NCBI RefSeq assembly: GCF_003050935.1
Contig: NZ_QAOX01000010.1
Location: forward strand, 1 to 64,000
Length of the DNA stretch: 64,000 nt
Source of the DNA: Luteibacter sp. OK325
GTDB lineage: Bacteria > Pseudomonadota > Gammaproteobacteria > Xanthomonadales > Rhodanobacteraceae
Reading direction: 5' to 3'
The number at the start of each line of letters is the position of its first letter. The first letter of the stretch is position 1. A program made the translations under genes and the position numbers. Below are positions 18,090-27,584 of the stretch, in pieces. The notes beneath the pieces are model-generated. The model ran no database searches and was not told the DNA's origin. It worked only from the letters and a program-made list of their open reading frames with translations.

Positions 18090-18119
18090 TAAAACGGGGC
18101 GACCGGTCAGGTCGCCCCG
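18090..18119 (-). terminator. Rho-independent terminator of the bc1 operon
   Basis: On the minus strand a perfect CGGGGCGACC / GGTCGCCCCG stem with a five-base loop is followed by TTTTA. It lies about 12 bases after the petC stop. Confidence 0.85.
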
Positions 18120-18130
18120 CGGGACATCAT

Positions 18131-18886
18131 TCAGTGATTCTCGTGAACGTCCTTCCAGTACTCATGCTTCACCAGATACAGCAGGAAGGTGAGCAAGGCC
18201 AGGAACAGCACTACCCAGACACCGACCGACTGCCGTTCGAGCACGGCCGGCTCGGCCGTGTACTCGAGGAAGGTGGCAAGATCGCGCGTTGCGCCCTTGA
18301 ACTCTTCCGGCGTCATGCGGCCAGGCTGGGAGAGTTCGAGCTTCTCCACCACCGAATCGTGGCCCGGCGTGGCTTCGGAATGGACGGCCACCTGCAAGCC
18401 CTGCAGTTCCCACAAGGGGTTCGGCATGGAAGCATTCGGGAAAACCGTGTTGTTCCAGCCGACCGGACGACTCGGGTCGAGGTAGAACGAGTTCAGGTAA
18501 TTGAAGATGAAATCCACGCCCTTGGCGCGCGCTTCGAGCGAGAGATCCGGCGGCTCCTTGCCGAACCAGGTCTTCGCCGAATCGGCCGGCATGTGCGAGA
18601 TCACCGGCTCACCGAACTTCGCGCCGGTGAAGTTGAGGTTGGACATCACCTCGTCTTCGCTCAGGCCGAGGTCGCTGGCCACGCGCGAGTAACGCACGTA
18701 TTTCAGCGAGTGGCAGCCGACGCAGTAGTTGAAGAACAGCTTGGCGCCACGCTGCAGCGACGCCCGGTCGTTCACGTTCGTACCGGCCGAGGGCAGACCC
18801 TCACCGCCTTCCTGTGCGAAGGCGGGAACGGTGACGACGAAGAGGCCCAGCGCCAGGGCCATGGCGGATAGATAGCGCTTAATCAT
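18131..18886 (-). CDS. petC: Cytochrome c1 subunit of the bc1 complex
   Basis: A 251-residue subunit that passes electrons from the Rieske centre to periplasmic cytochrome c. A signal peptide ends at AFA (residue 24). The c-type haem site is CVGCH (Cys55, Cys58, His59). One C-terminal membrane anchor is visible (SVGVWVVLFLALLTFLLYLV). Its ATG overlaps the end of petB by eight bases. It is the last gene of petA-petB-petC. Confidence 0.96.
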   Translation of the reverse strand: MIKRYLSAMALALGLFVVTVPAFAQEGGEGLPSAGTNVNDRASLQRGAKLFFNYCVGCHSLKYVRYSRVASDLGLSEDEVMSNLNFTGAKFGEPVISHMPADSAKTWFGKEPPDLSLEARAKGVDFIFNYLNSFYLDPSRPVGWNNTVFPNASMPNPLWELQGLQVAVHSEATPGHDSVVEKLELSQPGRMTPEEFKGATRDLATFLEYTAEPAVLERQSVGVWVVLFLALLTFLLYLVKHEYWKDVHENH

Positions 18887-20168
18887 GCATCGTCACCCGT
18901 TCCGGAACCGGCTTGGTCTTCTCGAGGCCAAAGTGCGTGTACACCCAGATGAAGATGAAGAACCCGAAGTAGGCCAGCGTCATGATGCGGCCGAAGGCGT
19001 TCTCCAACGTGGTCGCGTCCGCGCCCGGGAACCACTCGGGAATCAGCTCGGCAGTGACGCCGGCGCCGACCGCACCCAGGGACAGGAACGAGATCACCAG
19101 CACCGCCAGCGCGATGCGATACCCCATGCCACGGAAGCGTACCGAGCGGACTTCGCCACGATCCAGCCATGGCAGCAAGGCCAGCATCAGGATCGAGCCG
19201 AACATGCCGATGACGCCCCAGATGGCCGTGCCGAAGAACGACGGGATCATGCGCAGGATCGCGTAGAACGGCGTGAAGTACCACGACGGCTTGATGTGCG
19301 TCGGCGTCACCAGGTTGTTGGCCGGGGTGAAGTTGTCGTGCTCGAGGAACCAGCCGCCAAAGGTGGGCGCGAAGAAGATGATGAACGCCGCGATGAGCAG
19401 GAAGAAGCCCACGCCGACCAGGTCCTTCACCGTGTAGTACGGATGGAACGGAATCGCGTCGAGCGGCTTGCTGGCATCCCAGCGATTGCCCTTCGGACCA
19501 TGCTTCACGTCCACGCCGTCCGGGTTGTTCGAACCCACTTCGTGCAGCGCGGCCAGGTGCAGCACCACCAGGAGCAGGAGCACCAGCGGCAGCGCGATCA
19601 CGTGCAGCGCGAAGAAGCGGTTGAGCGTGGCGTCGGCGGGCAGGAAGTCGCCCATGATCCACTCCACCAGGCCGGGGCCGATGTAGGGAATGGTGCCGAA
19701 CAGCGAAATGATGACCTTCGCGCCCCAGAAGGACATGTTGCCCCACGGCAGCACGTAGCCCATGAAGGCTTCGGCCATGAGCACCAGGAAGATCAGCATG
19801 CCGAGGATCCACACCAGCTCGCGTGGTCGCTTGAACGAGCCGTACATGATCCCGCGGAACATATGCAGGAACACCACCACGAAGAACAGCGAGGCTCCGG
19901 TGGAGTGCATGTAGCGGATCAGCCAGCCCCATTCGACGTCACGCATGATGTACTCGACCGAGTTGAACGCTTCCAGCGCACTCGTCTTGTAGTTCATGGT
20001 GAGGAAGATGCCGGTCACGATCTGGTTGACCAGCACCAGGATCGCCAGCGAGCCGAAGTAGTACCAAAGATTGAAGTTCTTCGGTGCGTAGTACTCGGTC
20101 ATGTGCTTGCGGAACGTGGGCGCCAGGTTCGGCGCGCGTTCGTTGACCCAGTCAAATAGGTTAGCCAT
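18879..20168 (-). CDS. petB: Cytochrome b subunit of the bc1 complex
   Basis: A 429-residue integral membrane protein that holds haems bL and bH and both quinone sites. Typical segments are YMHSTGASLFFVVVFLHMFR, GYVLPWGNMSFWGA (Qo side) and the PEW-equivalent THIKPSWYFTPFYAILR, in which PSW replaces PEW. The ATG shares one base with the petA stop (TGATG), so translation is coupled. Length is typical of bacterial forms with a C-terminal extension. Confidence 0.97.
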   Translation of the reverse strand: MANLFDWVNERAPNLAPTFRKHMTEYYAPKNFNLWYYFGSLAILVLVNQIVTGIFLTMNYKTSALEAFNSVEYIMRDVEWGWLIRYMHSTGASLFFVVVFLHMFRGIMYGSFKRPRELVWILGMLIFLVLMAEAFMGYVLPWGNMSFWGAKVIISLFGTIPYIGPGLVEWIMGDFLPADATLNRFFALHVIALPLVLLLLVVLHLAALHEVGSNNPDGVDVKHGPKGNRWDASKPLDAIPFHPYYTVKDLVGVGFFLLIAAFIIFFAPTFGGWFLEHDNFTPANNLVTPTHIKPSWYFTPFYAILRMIPSFFGTAIWGVIGMFGSILMLALLPWLDRGEVRSVRFRGMGYRIALAVLVISFLSLGAVGAGVTAELIPEWFPGADATTLENAFGRIMTLAYFGFFIFIWVYTHFGLEKTKPVPERVTMHD

Positions 20169-20767
20169 CAGCCGGCCTCCTTCGGATCGACACCGATCTG
20201 GATGTGCGTGTCGTCCACGAAGTGGTACGGCGGCACGGGGAGGTTCTTCGGTGCGGGCACGCCGCTGAACACGCGGCCGGAGAGGTCGTAGCGCGACTTA
20301 TGGCAGGGGCAGTAGAAGCCACCCTTCCAGTTCGCGTCGAACGGCTCGGGCTTGATGTCCGGAACGAAGTCGGGAACGCAACCCAGGTGGGTGCACAGGC
20401 CGATGACGACCAGCCACTCAGGCTTGATGGAACGGGTTTCGTTGGTCGCGTACTTCGGCTGCTGTTCCGTGTTGGACGACTGTGGATCCAGCAAGCGGGG
20501 CTCGAGGCCCTTCAGCTGGGCCAGCTGGTCCTTGGTGCGGTTGACCACGAAAACAGGAAGGCTGCGCCATGCGAAAGTGACCTTCTGGCCCGCATCGATG
20601 GCACTTATATCAACCGTGACGGGCGCACCTGCCGCCTTTGCCCTTGCGCTTGGTTCCCACGACTTAATGAAGGGCACGACCGCCGCGACCACTCCCACAC
20701 CACCTACGACTGCTGTCGTAACGGTAAGGAAGCGACGGCGCCCGTGATCGACGACTTCGTTCGCCAT
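20168..20767 (-). CDS. petA: Rieske iron-sulfur subunit of the bc1 complex
   Basis: A 199-residue protein with a twin-arginine-type N-terminus ([12 protein letters not shown]) and a membrane anchor. The [2Fe-2S] ligands are in CTHLGC (Cys125, His127) and CPCH (Cys153, His156). Cys130 and Cys155 supply the disulfide. It is the first gene of the petABC operon, divergent from the DegS-like protease gene. Confidence 0.97.
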   Translation of the reverse strand: MANEVVDHGRRRFLTVTTAVVGGVGVVAAVVPFIKSWEPSARAKAAGAPVTVDISAIDAGQKVTFAWRSLPVFVVNRTKDQLAQLKGLEPRLLDPQSSNTEQQPKYATNETRSIKPEWLVVIGLCTHLGCVPDFVPDIKPEPFDANWKGGFYCPCHKSRYDLSGRVFSGVPAPKNLPVPPYHFVDDTHIQIGVDPKEAG

Positions 20768-20964
20768 CAGGCTCTCCGGAACTTATGCCATTGAGGTTGC
20801 GGACCCCTATCGCCGGTTCATTCGGAAATCGGCTTCCGCAAATCGCGTCAGTGTAACGTCAGCACCGGCCACGTACAATAAACTGAACGCCACCCTCTCC
20901 CATCAGGGGCAAGGGCTGCCATGGGCAAGGCACTGCGACGACGACAGGATCCCTCAGTTCTTAG

Positions 20965-22152
20965 ATGAAACACGCCGCCCGCACGCTCGCCTTCATTGCC
21001 CGCTTCGTCGTGCTCGGTCTCGCCGTGGCCTTCATCATTGGCATGTTCTGGCCCGGTAGCGGCGCCTTCCTGCGCCAGCGATTCACCGCGCCAGCAGGGA
21101 TAACGGCAACCGCCACGGGCGAAGCGCCCGCCTCCGGCCCGGCCTCGTATGCCGACGCCGTGGCCAAGGCGGCACCCTCCGTGGTCAACATCTACGCCAA
21201 CAAGATGGTCACCGAGCAGCCGCGCCAGCTGTATTCGGATCCCGTACTGCAGCGCATCTTCAGTGTGCCCACGGGGCCGGCGCGTACACGGCGCCAGCAG
21301 AACCTGGGCTCGGGCGTGATCGTCAGCGACGATGGTTACGTATTGACCAACAACCACGTGATCGCCAACGCCGACGATATCCAGCTGTTGCTCTACGACG
21401 GCCGCGTGGCCAAGGCCCGCGTGGTCGGCTCCGACGACGAGACCGACCTCGCCGTCCTCAAGGTGGACGCCGGCAACCTGCCGGCCATCCACATGACCGA
21501 CCCGGATCACCGCCCGCGCGTGGGCGACGTGGTGCTCGCCATCGGCAATCCCTTCGGCATTGGTCAAACCGTGACCATGGGTATCGTCAGCGCCATCGGA
21601 CGCCAGATCAACCTGTCCAGCCTGGAGAATTTCATCCAGACGGATGCCGCCATCAACTTCGGTAACTCGGGCGGCGCGCTGGTCAACGCCCATGGCGACC
21701 TCGTCGGCATCAACACCTCGCTGATCGGCCAGGCCGTGGGCGCCGAAGGCATCGGCTTCGCCATCCCGGTCGCGAGCGCGCGCAACGTGCTCGACCAGAT
21801 CGTGCAGACCGGCCACGTGGTGCGCGGCTGGATCGGCGCGGATTACGGTGCCGTGCCGATTTCGGCCGATAGCGGCCTGCCCTCCGCGGCACGCGGCGTC
21901 GTGGTCAACGACGTGTCACCCGGCGGCCCCGCGGCCATGGCGGGCATCCAGCAGCGCGACGTGCTGCTGAAGATCGGCGGTGAAGACATCCTCGATCCCT
22001 CCGACCTGCGTCGGCGCGAGGCCTCGTTCAAACCCGGCGCCACGATCGAGATTTCCGGCTTGCGCAACGGCGCGGCATTCACCAGCACGATCACCCCAAG
22101 CCAACGGCCGCCTACGGCGCCGATGCAGGCATTGCAAGGCGCCACCCGGTAA
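20965..22152 (+). CDS. DegS-like trypsin-type serine protease with one PDZ domain
   Basis: A 395-residue periplasmic protease tethered by one N-terminal helix (FVVLGLAVAFIIGMFW). The catalytic triad is His131 (TNNHVIAN), Asp161 (DDETDLAVLKV) and Ser235 (NFGNSGGALV). A single PDZ domain covers about 270-375. One PDZ plus a membrane anchor is the DegS layout, which in E. coli cuts RseA to release sigma E. The genome context needed to prove that role is not in the window. REP sequence begins about 15 bases after the stop. Confidence 0.88.
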   Translation: MKHAARTLAFIARFVVLGLAVAFIIGMFWPGSGAFLRQRFTAPAGITATATGEAPASGPASYADAVAKAAPSVVNIYANKMVTEQPRQLYSDPVLQRIFSVPTGPARTRRQQNLGSGVIVSDDGYVLTNNHVIANADDIQLLLYDGRVAKARVVGSDDETDLAVLKVDAGNLPAIHMTDPDHRPRVGDVVLAIGNPFGIGQTVTMGIVSAIGRQINLSSLENFIQTDAAINFGNSGGALVNAHGDLVGINTSLIGQAVGAEGIGFAIPVASARNVLDQIVQTGHVVRGWIGADYGAVPISADSGLPSAARGVVVNDVSPGGPAAMAGIQQRDVLLKIGGEDILDPSDLRRREASFKPGATIEISGLRNGAAFTSTITPSQRPPTAPMQALQGATR

Positions 22153-22167
22153 AAACCGATTCCCTGT

Positions 22168-22345
22168 TGGGAGCCGCATCCTCGTGGGAGCCGCTTCCTT
22201 GTGGGAGCCGCTTCAGCGGCGATGCCCTTGCCCTGTAGGAGCCGATTTATCGGCAATGGAAGTTACGGCGTCACCGCTCCGTTGGCCTTTCGCCGCTGAA
22301 GCGGATCCCACATGTACCCGATCGCCGCTGAAGCGGCTCCTACAG
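22168..22345. repeat. Cluster of about six REP units
   Basis: The segment contains two partial units (GGGAGCCGCATCC, GGGAGCCGCTTCC) and a full C-type unit. After these come an A-type unit with a single T-loop change (GCCGATTTATCGGC), an inverted C-type unit with one base change (GCGGATCCCACA) and a last inverted C-type unit. The last unit overlaps the stop codon of the lytic transglycosylase gene. Confidence 0.9.
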
Positions 22346-23557
22346 ACGGGCTGAGGCCAGGGGTACGCTGGTGCTGGGGTGCTGCTTCAACGTCTCGCCA
22401 TAGCGCTTGCGAAGCACGCCCACGCGTTCGACGTAAACCTGTGTCTCGTCGTAAGGCGGCACGCCGTTGTACTTCTGTACGGCGCCGGGCCCCGCGTTAT
22501 ACGCCGCCGCCGCGAGGCGTTCGTTGCCGTTGAAGTTCCGCAGCAACATCGCAAGATACCGCGCACCGCCGCGAATATTCTGGTTCGCGTCGAAGGCATC
22601 GAGCACGCCCATGTCGCGCGCCGTGCCGGGAATCAGCTGCATCAGCCCTTGCGCGCCAGCGACGGAAAGCGCGCGCGGATTGAACGCGCTCTCCGCATGG
22701 ATGATCGCGCGCAGCAAGGCCTCGTCCACCCCGAACTCCGTGCTGGCCGACGAGATGGCGTCGCCATACGAGGTGATGTTGAGCGCGACGCTGTTCCAGT
22801 CGATCTTCGAATGCACATCGCACGCGGCGCAGGTGGCGATGTAGGTGAAGAGCATCTTGATGCTCTGGCCCTTCTCCGCGTTGCCGGCCTGGGGAATGTT
22901 GGTGTACTCGACGCCGCCGTCCGCGCGGGTGATCCGGTAGACGGCACCGCGCAACACGCGCGAACCCTTGGGTTGCTCTGGGGCCGGCGCTGAAGCCAGG
23001 TCCGTCGAAGTGGACTCGTGATAGTCCCACGTGCCCTTCGGCGCCTTGATGGCAGGCGACGCTGAGACCGCGGGCGTGGCAGGAATGACCGGCGCCACGC
23101 GGGCCGGCCCGAGGGCCGTCGCGGTCGTCAGGACAGACGCCTCCACGGTCATGCCCGCCGCTGCGGGGGACACCGCAGCCAGCCCAGCCGCCGCCCGATC
23201 ATCGTTCCGACCCGGGGCCAGGACGACGCTCCCGATGACACCCTTCAAGGAGGGCGCCGCTTCGACCGTTTGAAAGACGGGGGCCGCCGGGGCCAAAGAG
23301 GCCACGGGCCTTGCCGGACGGGCCGGCGCCATATTGGCCAGGCGCTTGCACTCCTTGTACCCAGCGGTGCTGCCGGAGAACACGGTTTCGCCCGTGCTGC
23401 CGACACATCTATATAGGGCGCCCGCCGAAGCGGGACCGGCGACCAGCCCCAGAAGCAGCACGACAACGCCCGCAGCCCTTCGCAGGGCCGTCCGGGAGAG
23501 CAGAAAACGGCGGGCGGGATGGCCGGCGCTTTCCCCTGGCGTCGCGTCGTGAACCAT
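22340..23557 (-). CDS. Lytic transglycosylase (SLT domain) with N-terminal DUF4124-like segment
   Basis: A 405-residue exported enzyme predicted to cleave peptidoglycan glycan strands. The N-terminus has arginines and a hydrophobic stretch (AAGVVVLLLGLVAGPASA), followed by a DUF4124-like piece (ALYRCVGSTGETVFSG) and a long Ala/Pro-rich linker. The catalytic SLT domain covers about the last 150 residues, with the catalytic Glu in AIIHAESAFNP and the motifs GAQGLMQLIPGTA and AAYNAGPGAV. I use the ATG at 23557; an earlier in-frame start at 23593 is possible. The TAG stop is part of a REP element. Confidence 0.88.
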   Translation of the reverse strand: MVHDATPGESAGHPARRFLLSRTALRRAAGVVVLLLGLVAGPASAGALYRCVGSTGETVFSGSTAGYKECKRLANMAPARPARPVASLAPAAPVFQTVEAAPSLKGVIGSVVLAPGRNDDRAAAGLAAVSPAAAGMTVEASVLTTATALGPARVAPVIPATPAVSASPAIKAPKGTWDYHESTSTDLASAPAPEQPKGSRVLRGAVYRITRADGGVEYTNIPQAGNAEKGQSIKMLFTYIATCAACDVHSKIDWNSVALNITSYGDAISSASTEFGVDEALLRAIIHAESAFNPRALSVAGAQGLMQLIPGTARDMGVLDAFDANQNIRGGARYLAMLLRNFNGNERLAAAAYNAGPGAVQKYNGVPPYDETQVYVERVGVLRKRYGETLKQHPSTSVPLASARL

Positions 23558-23715
23558 GGGCGCGAGTGTGCCCGAGCACCCCTGGCCTGCCAAGAGCTAA
23601 GAACGTGATGTTCCTCACGCAAGTCATTGATCCACCGAACCCTGTGGCAAGGCGGGTGGTGGCGGCGTAAACTGTGCGGTTCGGTAAACTCCCTCGAATC
23701 ACGGTACCCCGGCCC

Positions 23716-25065
23716 ATGAGCGGCAAGCTTTTCATCAAGACCCACGGCTGCCAGATGAACGAGTACGACTCGGCCAAGATGGCCGACGTCCTGCACGCAT
23801 CGCACGGTCTCGAGCTGACCCAGGACGAATCGGAAGCCGATGTCATCCTGGTCAACACCTGTTCGATCCGCGAAAAGGCCCAGGAAAAAGTCTTCAGCCA
23901 GCTCGGCCGCTGGAAGGCTCACAAGGCCGGCGGCAAGCCCGTGCTCATCGGCGTCGGCGGTTGCGTGGCCTCGCAGGAAGGCGACGCCATCCTCAAGCGC
24001 GCCCCCTATGTCGACCTGGTGTTCGGCCCGCAGACCCTTCACCGCTTGCCGGAAATGATCGAAGCCCAGCGCGCCAGCGGCAAGTCGCAGGTGGACATCA
24101 GCTTCCCGGAGATCGAGAAGTTCGACAACCTGCCCGAGCCGCGCGCCGAAGGCCCCACCGCCTTCGTCTCGATCATGGAAGGTTGCTCGAAGTACTGTTC
24201 CTACTGCGTGGTGCCCTATACGCGCGGTGAGGAAATCAGCCGTCCCTTCGACGACGTCATCGTCGAGGTGGCCCAGCTCGCCGAGCAAGGCGTGCGCGAG
24301 GTCAACCTGCTCGGCCAGAACGTCAACGCCTACCGTGGCCCCATGCACGAAGGCGGCACGGCTGACCTCTCCGTGCTGATCCATGCCATCGCGCAGATCG
24401 AAGGCATCGGCCGCATCCGCTTCACCACCTCGCATCCGCTGGAGTTCTCCGACTCGCTGATCGAGGCCTACGCCAACGTACCGCAGCTGGCCAACTACCT
24501 GCACCTGCCCGTGCAGGCGGGGTCGGACCGGATCCTCTCGGCGATGAAGCGGGGCTACACGGCGATCGAATTCAAGCAGAAGATCCGCAAGCTGCGCGCC
24601 GTGCGCCCGGATATCTGCGTGTCGTCGGACTTCATCGTCGGCTTCCCTGGCGAGACGGACGAAGACTTCGAGAAGACCATGAAGCTGATCGACGACATCG
24701 GCTTCGACCAGAGCTTCTCCTTCATTTTCTCGTCGCGCCCCGGCACGCCGGCGGCGAACCTCGCCGACGAAACGCCGGCCGAAGTGAAGCACGCGCGCCT
24801 GTCGCGCCTGCAGGCCGCGATCAACGAGAACGCCCGCAAGATCAACCAGGCCATGGTCGGCAGCGTGCAGCGCGTGCTGGTCGAGAAGCCCAGCCGCCGC
24901 GACGCCAACGAGCTGTCGGGACGCACCGAGAACATGCGCTACGTGAACTTCCCGGGCCATGCCCGGATGATCGGCCAGTTCGTCGACGTGGTGATCACCG
25001 AGGCGATGTCCAACTCCCTTCGCGGCCGCGTCCGCCTCGACGAAGAGGTCGCGCTCGCCTCGTGA
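23716..25065 (+). CDS. miaB: tRNA-2-methylthio-N6-dimethylallyladenosine synthase
   Basis: A 449-residue radical-SAM methylthiotransferase that modifies A37 of tRNAs reading UNN codons. The N-terminal UPF0004 domain has three cluster cysteines (HGCQMN, VNTCSIR, GGCVA). The radical-SAM motif is CSKYCSYC, and a TRAM domain closes the protein ([12 protein letters not shown]). The ATG at 23716 ([12 protein letters not shown]) is the family start. The gene heads miaB-ybeZ-ybeY-corC. Confidence 0.97.
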   Translation: MSGKLFIKTHGCQMNEYDSAKMADVLHASHGLELTQDESEADVILVNTCSIREKAQEKVFSQLGRWKAHKAGGKPVLIGVGGCVASQEGDAILKRAPYVDLVFGPQTLHRLPEMIEAQRASGKSQVDISFPEIEKFDNLPEPRAEGPTAFVSIMEGCSKYCSYCVVPYTRGEEISRPFDDVIVEVAQLAEQGVREVNLLGQNVNAYRGPMHEGGTADLSVLIHAIAQIEGIGRIRFTTSHPLEFSDSLIEAYANVPQLANYLHLPVQAGSDRILSAMKRGYTAIEFKQKIRKLRAVRPDICVSSDFIVGFPGETDEDFEKTMKLIDDIGFDQSFSFIFSSRPGTPAANLADETPAEVKHARLSRLQAAINENARKINQAMVGSVQRVLVEKPSRRDANELSGRTENMRYVNFPGHARMIGQFVDVVITEAMSNSLRGRVRLDEEVALAS

Positions 25066-26048
25066 ATGCCATGAGCCAGCTTGTCCAGCGCGACTTCTCC
25101 CTCGAACCCGAAGACAACGTGCGGCTTGCCAACCTGTGCGGACCACTCGACGAGCACATCCGCCAGATCGAGCTGCGCCTGGGCGTGGAAATCGACCATC
25201 GCGGCGCCACCTTCCGCGTCATCGGTGACGAACTCACCGCCCGCGCGGGCGAGAAGGTGCTGCGCGCGCTGTACTCGGCGACCGAGCATGAAGCCCTCAA
25301 CGGCCAGGTCATCAACCTGCACCTGGCCGAATCCGGCATCGACGCGCTCGCCGACCAGGCGGCCGAGTCGACGCAGGAAGTGGTGATCAAGGTGAAACGC
25401 GGCGTGATCAAGGGTCGCGGCCCGAACCAGGCCCGTTACCTGCACGCCATCACCAGCCACGACATCAACTTCGGCGTGGGTCCGGCCGGTACCGGCAAGA
25501 CGTACCTCGCCGTAGCCAGTGCCATCGAAGCCCTCGAGAACAATCGCGTGCAGCGCGTGCTGCTCGTGCGTCCGGCCGTGGAAGCGGGCGAGAAGCTTGG
25601 CTTCCTGCCTGGCGACCTCAGCCAGAAGATCGACCCTTACCTGCGCCCGCTGTATGACGCGCTGTACGAGATGGTCGGCTTCGAGAAGGTGGCCAAGCTG
25701 ATCGAGCGCAACGTGATCGAGATCGCCCCGCTCGCCTATATGCGCGGTCGCACGCTCAACGACTCCTACGTGATTCTTGACGAAGCGCAGAACACCACCG
25801 TCGAACAGATGAAAATGTTCCTGACCCGCATCGGCTTCGGCTCGGTGGCGGTGATCACCGGCGACGTTTCACAGGTGGACCTGCCGCGCAATATCCGCTC
25901 CGGCCTGCGCCACGCGGTCGAAGTACTGCGCGGCGTCGACGGCATCAGCTTCACCTTCTTCACCTCGCGCGACGTGGTCCGCCACCCGCTCGTGGCCAAG
26001 ATCGTGCGCGCCTACGAGGCCTTCGAGCAGAAGGACGAAGCCCGTTGA
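25062..26048 (+). CDS. ybeZ: PhoH-like ATPase
   Basis: A 328-residue cytoplasmic P-loop ATPase with Walker [12 protein letters not shown], the segment [13 protein letters not shown] and Walker [11 protein letters not shown]. It is thought to act with YbeY in RNA metabolism. The first possible start is a GTG at 25062 that overlaps the miaB TGA (GTGA); an ATG three codons on is the alternative. Confidence 0.94.
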   Translation: MNAMSQLVQRDFSLEPEDNVRLANLCGPLDEHIRQIELRLGVEIDHRGATFRVIGDELTARAGEKVLRALYSATEHEALNGQVINLHLAESGIDALADQAAESTQEVVIKVKRGVIKGRGPNQARYLHAITSHDINFGVGPAGTGKTYLAVASAIEALENNRVQRVLLVRPAVEAGEKLGFLPGDLSQKIDPYLRPLYDALYEMVGFEKVAKLIERNVIEIAPLAYMRGRTLNDSYVILDEAQNTTVEQMKMFLTRIGFGSVAVITGDVSQVDLPRNIRSGLRHAVEVLRGVDGISFTFFTSRDVVRHPLVAKIVRAYEAFEQKDEAR

Positions 26049-26506
26049 GCAAGCTCGACGTTGCCGTGGGTTATGCCGCGCCGCGCAAGGGCGTGCCGGC
26101 ATCCGCCAGCTTCCGTCGCTGGATCGAGGCCGCGCTCAAGGGCGCCAAGCGCCGCAAGGCCAGCGAGGTATCGATCCGCATCGTCGACGCCGAGGAAGGC
26201 CAGGCCCTGAACCTGCAGTACCGCGGCCGCGACTACGCCACCAACGTGCTCTCGTTCCCCGTCGAACTCCCGCCCGGCTTAGACCTGCCCCTCATCGGCG
26301 ACCTGGTCATCTGCGCCCCCGTGGTCGCCCGCGAGGCCGCCGAGCAGGGCAAAAAGCCGGCCGACCACTGGGCCCACCTGACCATCCACGGCACCCTGCA
26401 CCTGCTGGGTTACGACCACATCGACGAGGCCGAAGCCGAGGCAATGGAGGCCTTGGAGACCAAGGTGCTGGCTGGGCTGGGCATCTCGGATCCTTATCTG
26501 GCGTGA
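26045..26506 (+). CDS. ybeY: Endoribonuclease YbeY (16S rRNA maturation)
   Basis: A 153-residue zinc endoribonuclease involved in 16S rRNA 3' processing and ribosome quality control. The zinc motif H-x3-H-x5-H is present in [14 protein letters not shown]. The segment [13 protein letters not shown] is also typical. The only fitting start is a TTG at 26045 that overlaps the ybeZ stop (TTGA), so translation probably depends on coupling. A REPIN starts within three bases of the stop. Confidence 0.94.
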   Translation: MSKLDVAVGYAAPRKGVPASASFRRWIEAALKGAKRRKASEVSIRIVDAEEGQALNLQYRGRDYATNVLSFPVELPPGLDLPLIGDLVICAPVVAREAAEQGKKPADHWAHLTIHGTLHLLGYDHIDEAEAEAMEALETKVLAGLGISDPYLA

Positions 26507-26508
26507 CC

Positions 26509-26590
26509 TGTAGGAGCCGATTCATCGGCGATCCCGCGGCAGCGGGCCAGGTTCCGGCCAGCACCCATCGCCGATGAATCGGCTCCCACA
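26509..26590. repeat. REPIN with A-type stems
   Basis: An 82-base element: two GCCGATTCATCGGC-type REPs in opposite orientation around a 34-base spacer. Length and spacer match the 8753-8834 REPIN, whose stems are of the other type. It lies inside the ybeY-corC interval. Confidence 0.93.
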
Positions 26591-26668
26591 AAAAGCTGTG
26601 GCCTGAACCGTCACAAGATTTCCGTTAGACTCCCCATTCCGCCCATTCGGGCCGAATATCAAAGAGTA

Positions 26669-27538
26669 ATGAACGAGGACCCTGGCAGTACCAACGGCCC
26701 TACTCACCGATCCTGGTGGGACCGTCTGGGCCACATGTTTTCCGGCGAGCCCCGCAACCGCGACGAACTGATCGCAGAACTGCGTACCGCCCAGGCCAAC
26801 GGCCTGCTTTCCAACGACACCCTGACCATGGTCGAGGGTGCGATCAAAGTCACCGAGCTCAGCGTCGACGACGTCATGGTCCCCCGGGCCCAGATCGTCA
26901 GCTTGCCTGTCGATGCGCCGCTGCCGGACATCCTGGCCGCCGTGGTCGAATCCGGTCACTCACGCTTTCCCGTGCATGGCGAGGACAAGGACGAAGTCCT
27001 TGGCATCCTGCTGGCCAAAGACCTGCTGAAGTACTTCGGCCAGAGCGAGTGTGGCGATGTACGCGCCCTGCTCCGCCCCGCGGTACTTATTCCCGAATCC
27101 ATGCGGCTCAACGTGCTGCTGGCGGAATTCCGCCTGACGCGCAACCACATGGCCCTGGTGGTGGACGAGTACGGCGGTGTCGCCGGCCTCATCACCATCG
27201 AGGACGTGCTCGAGCAGATCGTCGGCGAGATCGACGACGAGCACGACGACGAGGAAGATCCGGTACTCGCCACCCAGCTCGACGATGGCGTGTTCGCGGT
27301 TAGCGCGCTCACTCCCATCGCCGACTTCAACGAGGTGGCGGGTGCACACTTTTCCGACGAAGAGTTCGACACCATCGGCGGCATGATCACCTCCGAGTTC
27401 GGCCATTTGCCGAGCGTGGGCGAGGAAATCACCATGGGCGACTTCAGCTTCCGCGTCACCGAAGCCGACGATCGCCGCGTGCTGCACTTCCACGTCACCC
27501 GTGTCAGCGGCAACGGCAACGGTAACAACGGCGCCTAA
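26669..27538 (+). CDS. corC: CorC/HlyC family transporter-associated protein (CBS domains)
   Basis: A 289-residue cytosolic protein lacking membrane helices, as in E. coli CorC/YbeX. Two CBS domains (VDDVMVPRAQIVSLPVD, GHSRFPVHGEDKDEVLGILLAKDLL and MALVVDEYGGVAGLITIEDV) are followed by a CorC_HlyC domain (FNEVAGAHFSDEEFDTIGG). The family is linked to magnesium/cobalt efflux and ribosome-related processes. It continues the miaB-ybeZ-ybeY block after a REPIN. Confidence 0.93.
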   Translation: MNEDPGSTNGPTHRSWWDRLGHMFSGEPRNRDELIAELRTAQANGLLSNDTLTMVEGAIKVTELSVDDVMVPRAQIVSLPVDAPLPDILAAVVESGHSRFPVHGEDKDEVLGILLAKDLLKYFGQSECGDVRALLRPAVLIPESMRLNVLLAEFRLTRNHMALVVDEYGGVAGLITIEDVLEQIVGEIDDEHDDEEDPVLATQLDDGVFAVSALTPIADFNEVAGAHFSDEEFDTIGGMITSEFGHLPSVGEEITMGDFSFRVTEADDRRVLHFHVTRVSGNGNGNNGA

Positions 27539-27584
27539 CCGCCTTCCTTCAAGCCATGCCTGCGGGCAAGGACCACGCCCCACG

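Noticed and set aside
20874-20879. TACAAT as a -10 box for the DegS-like gene
   Set aside because: No acceptable -35 sequence lies 16-18 bases upstream.
22168-22345. REP cluster as a CRISPR array
   Set aside because: Units are palindromic, occur in both orientations and lack uniform spacers or cas genes.
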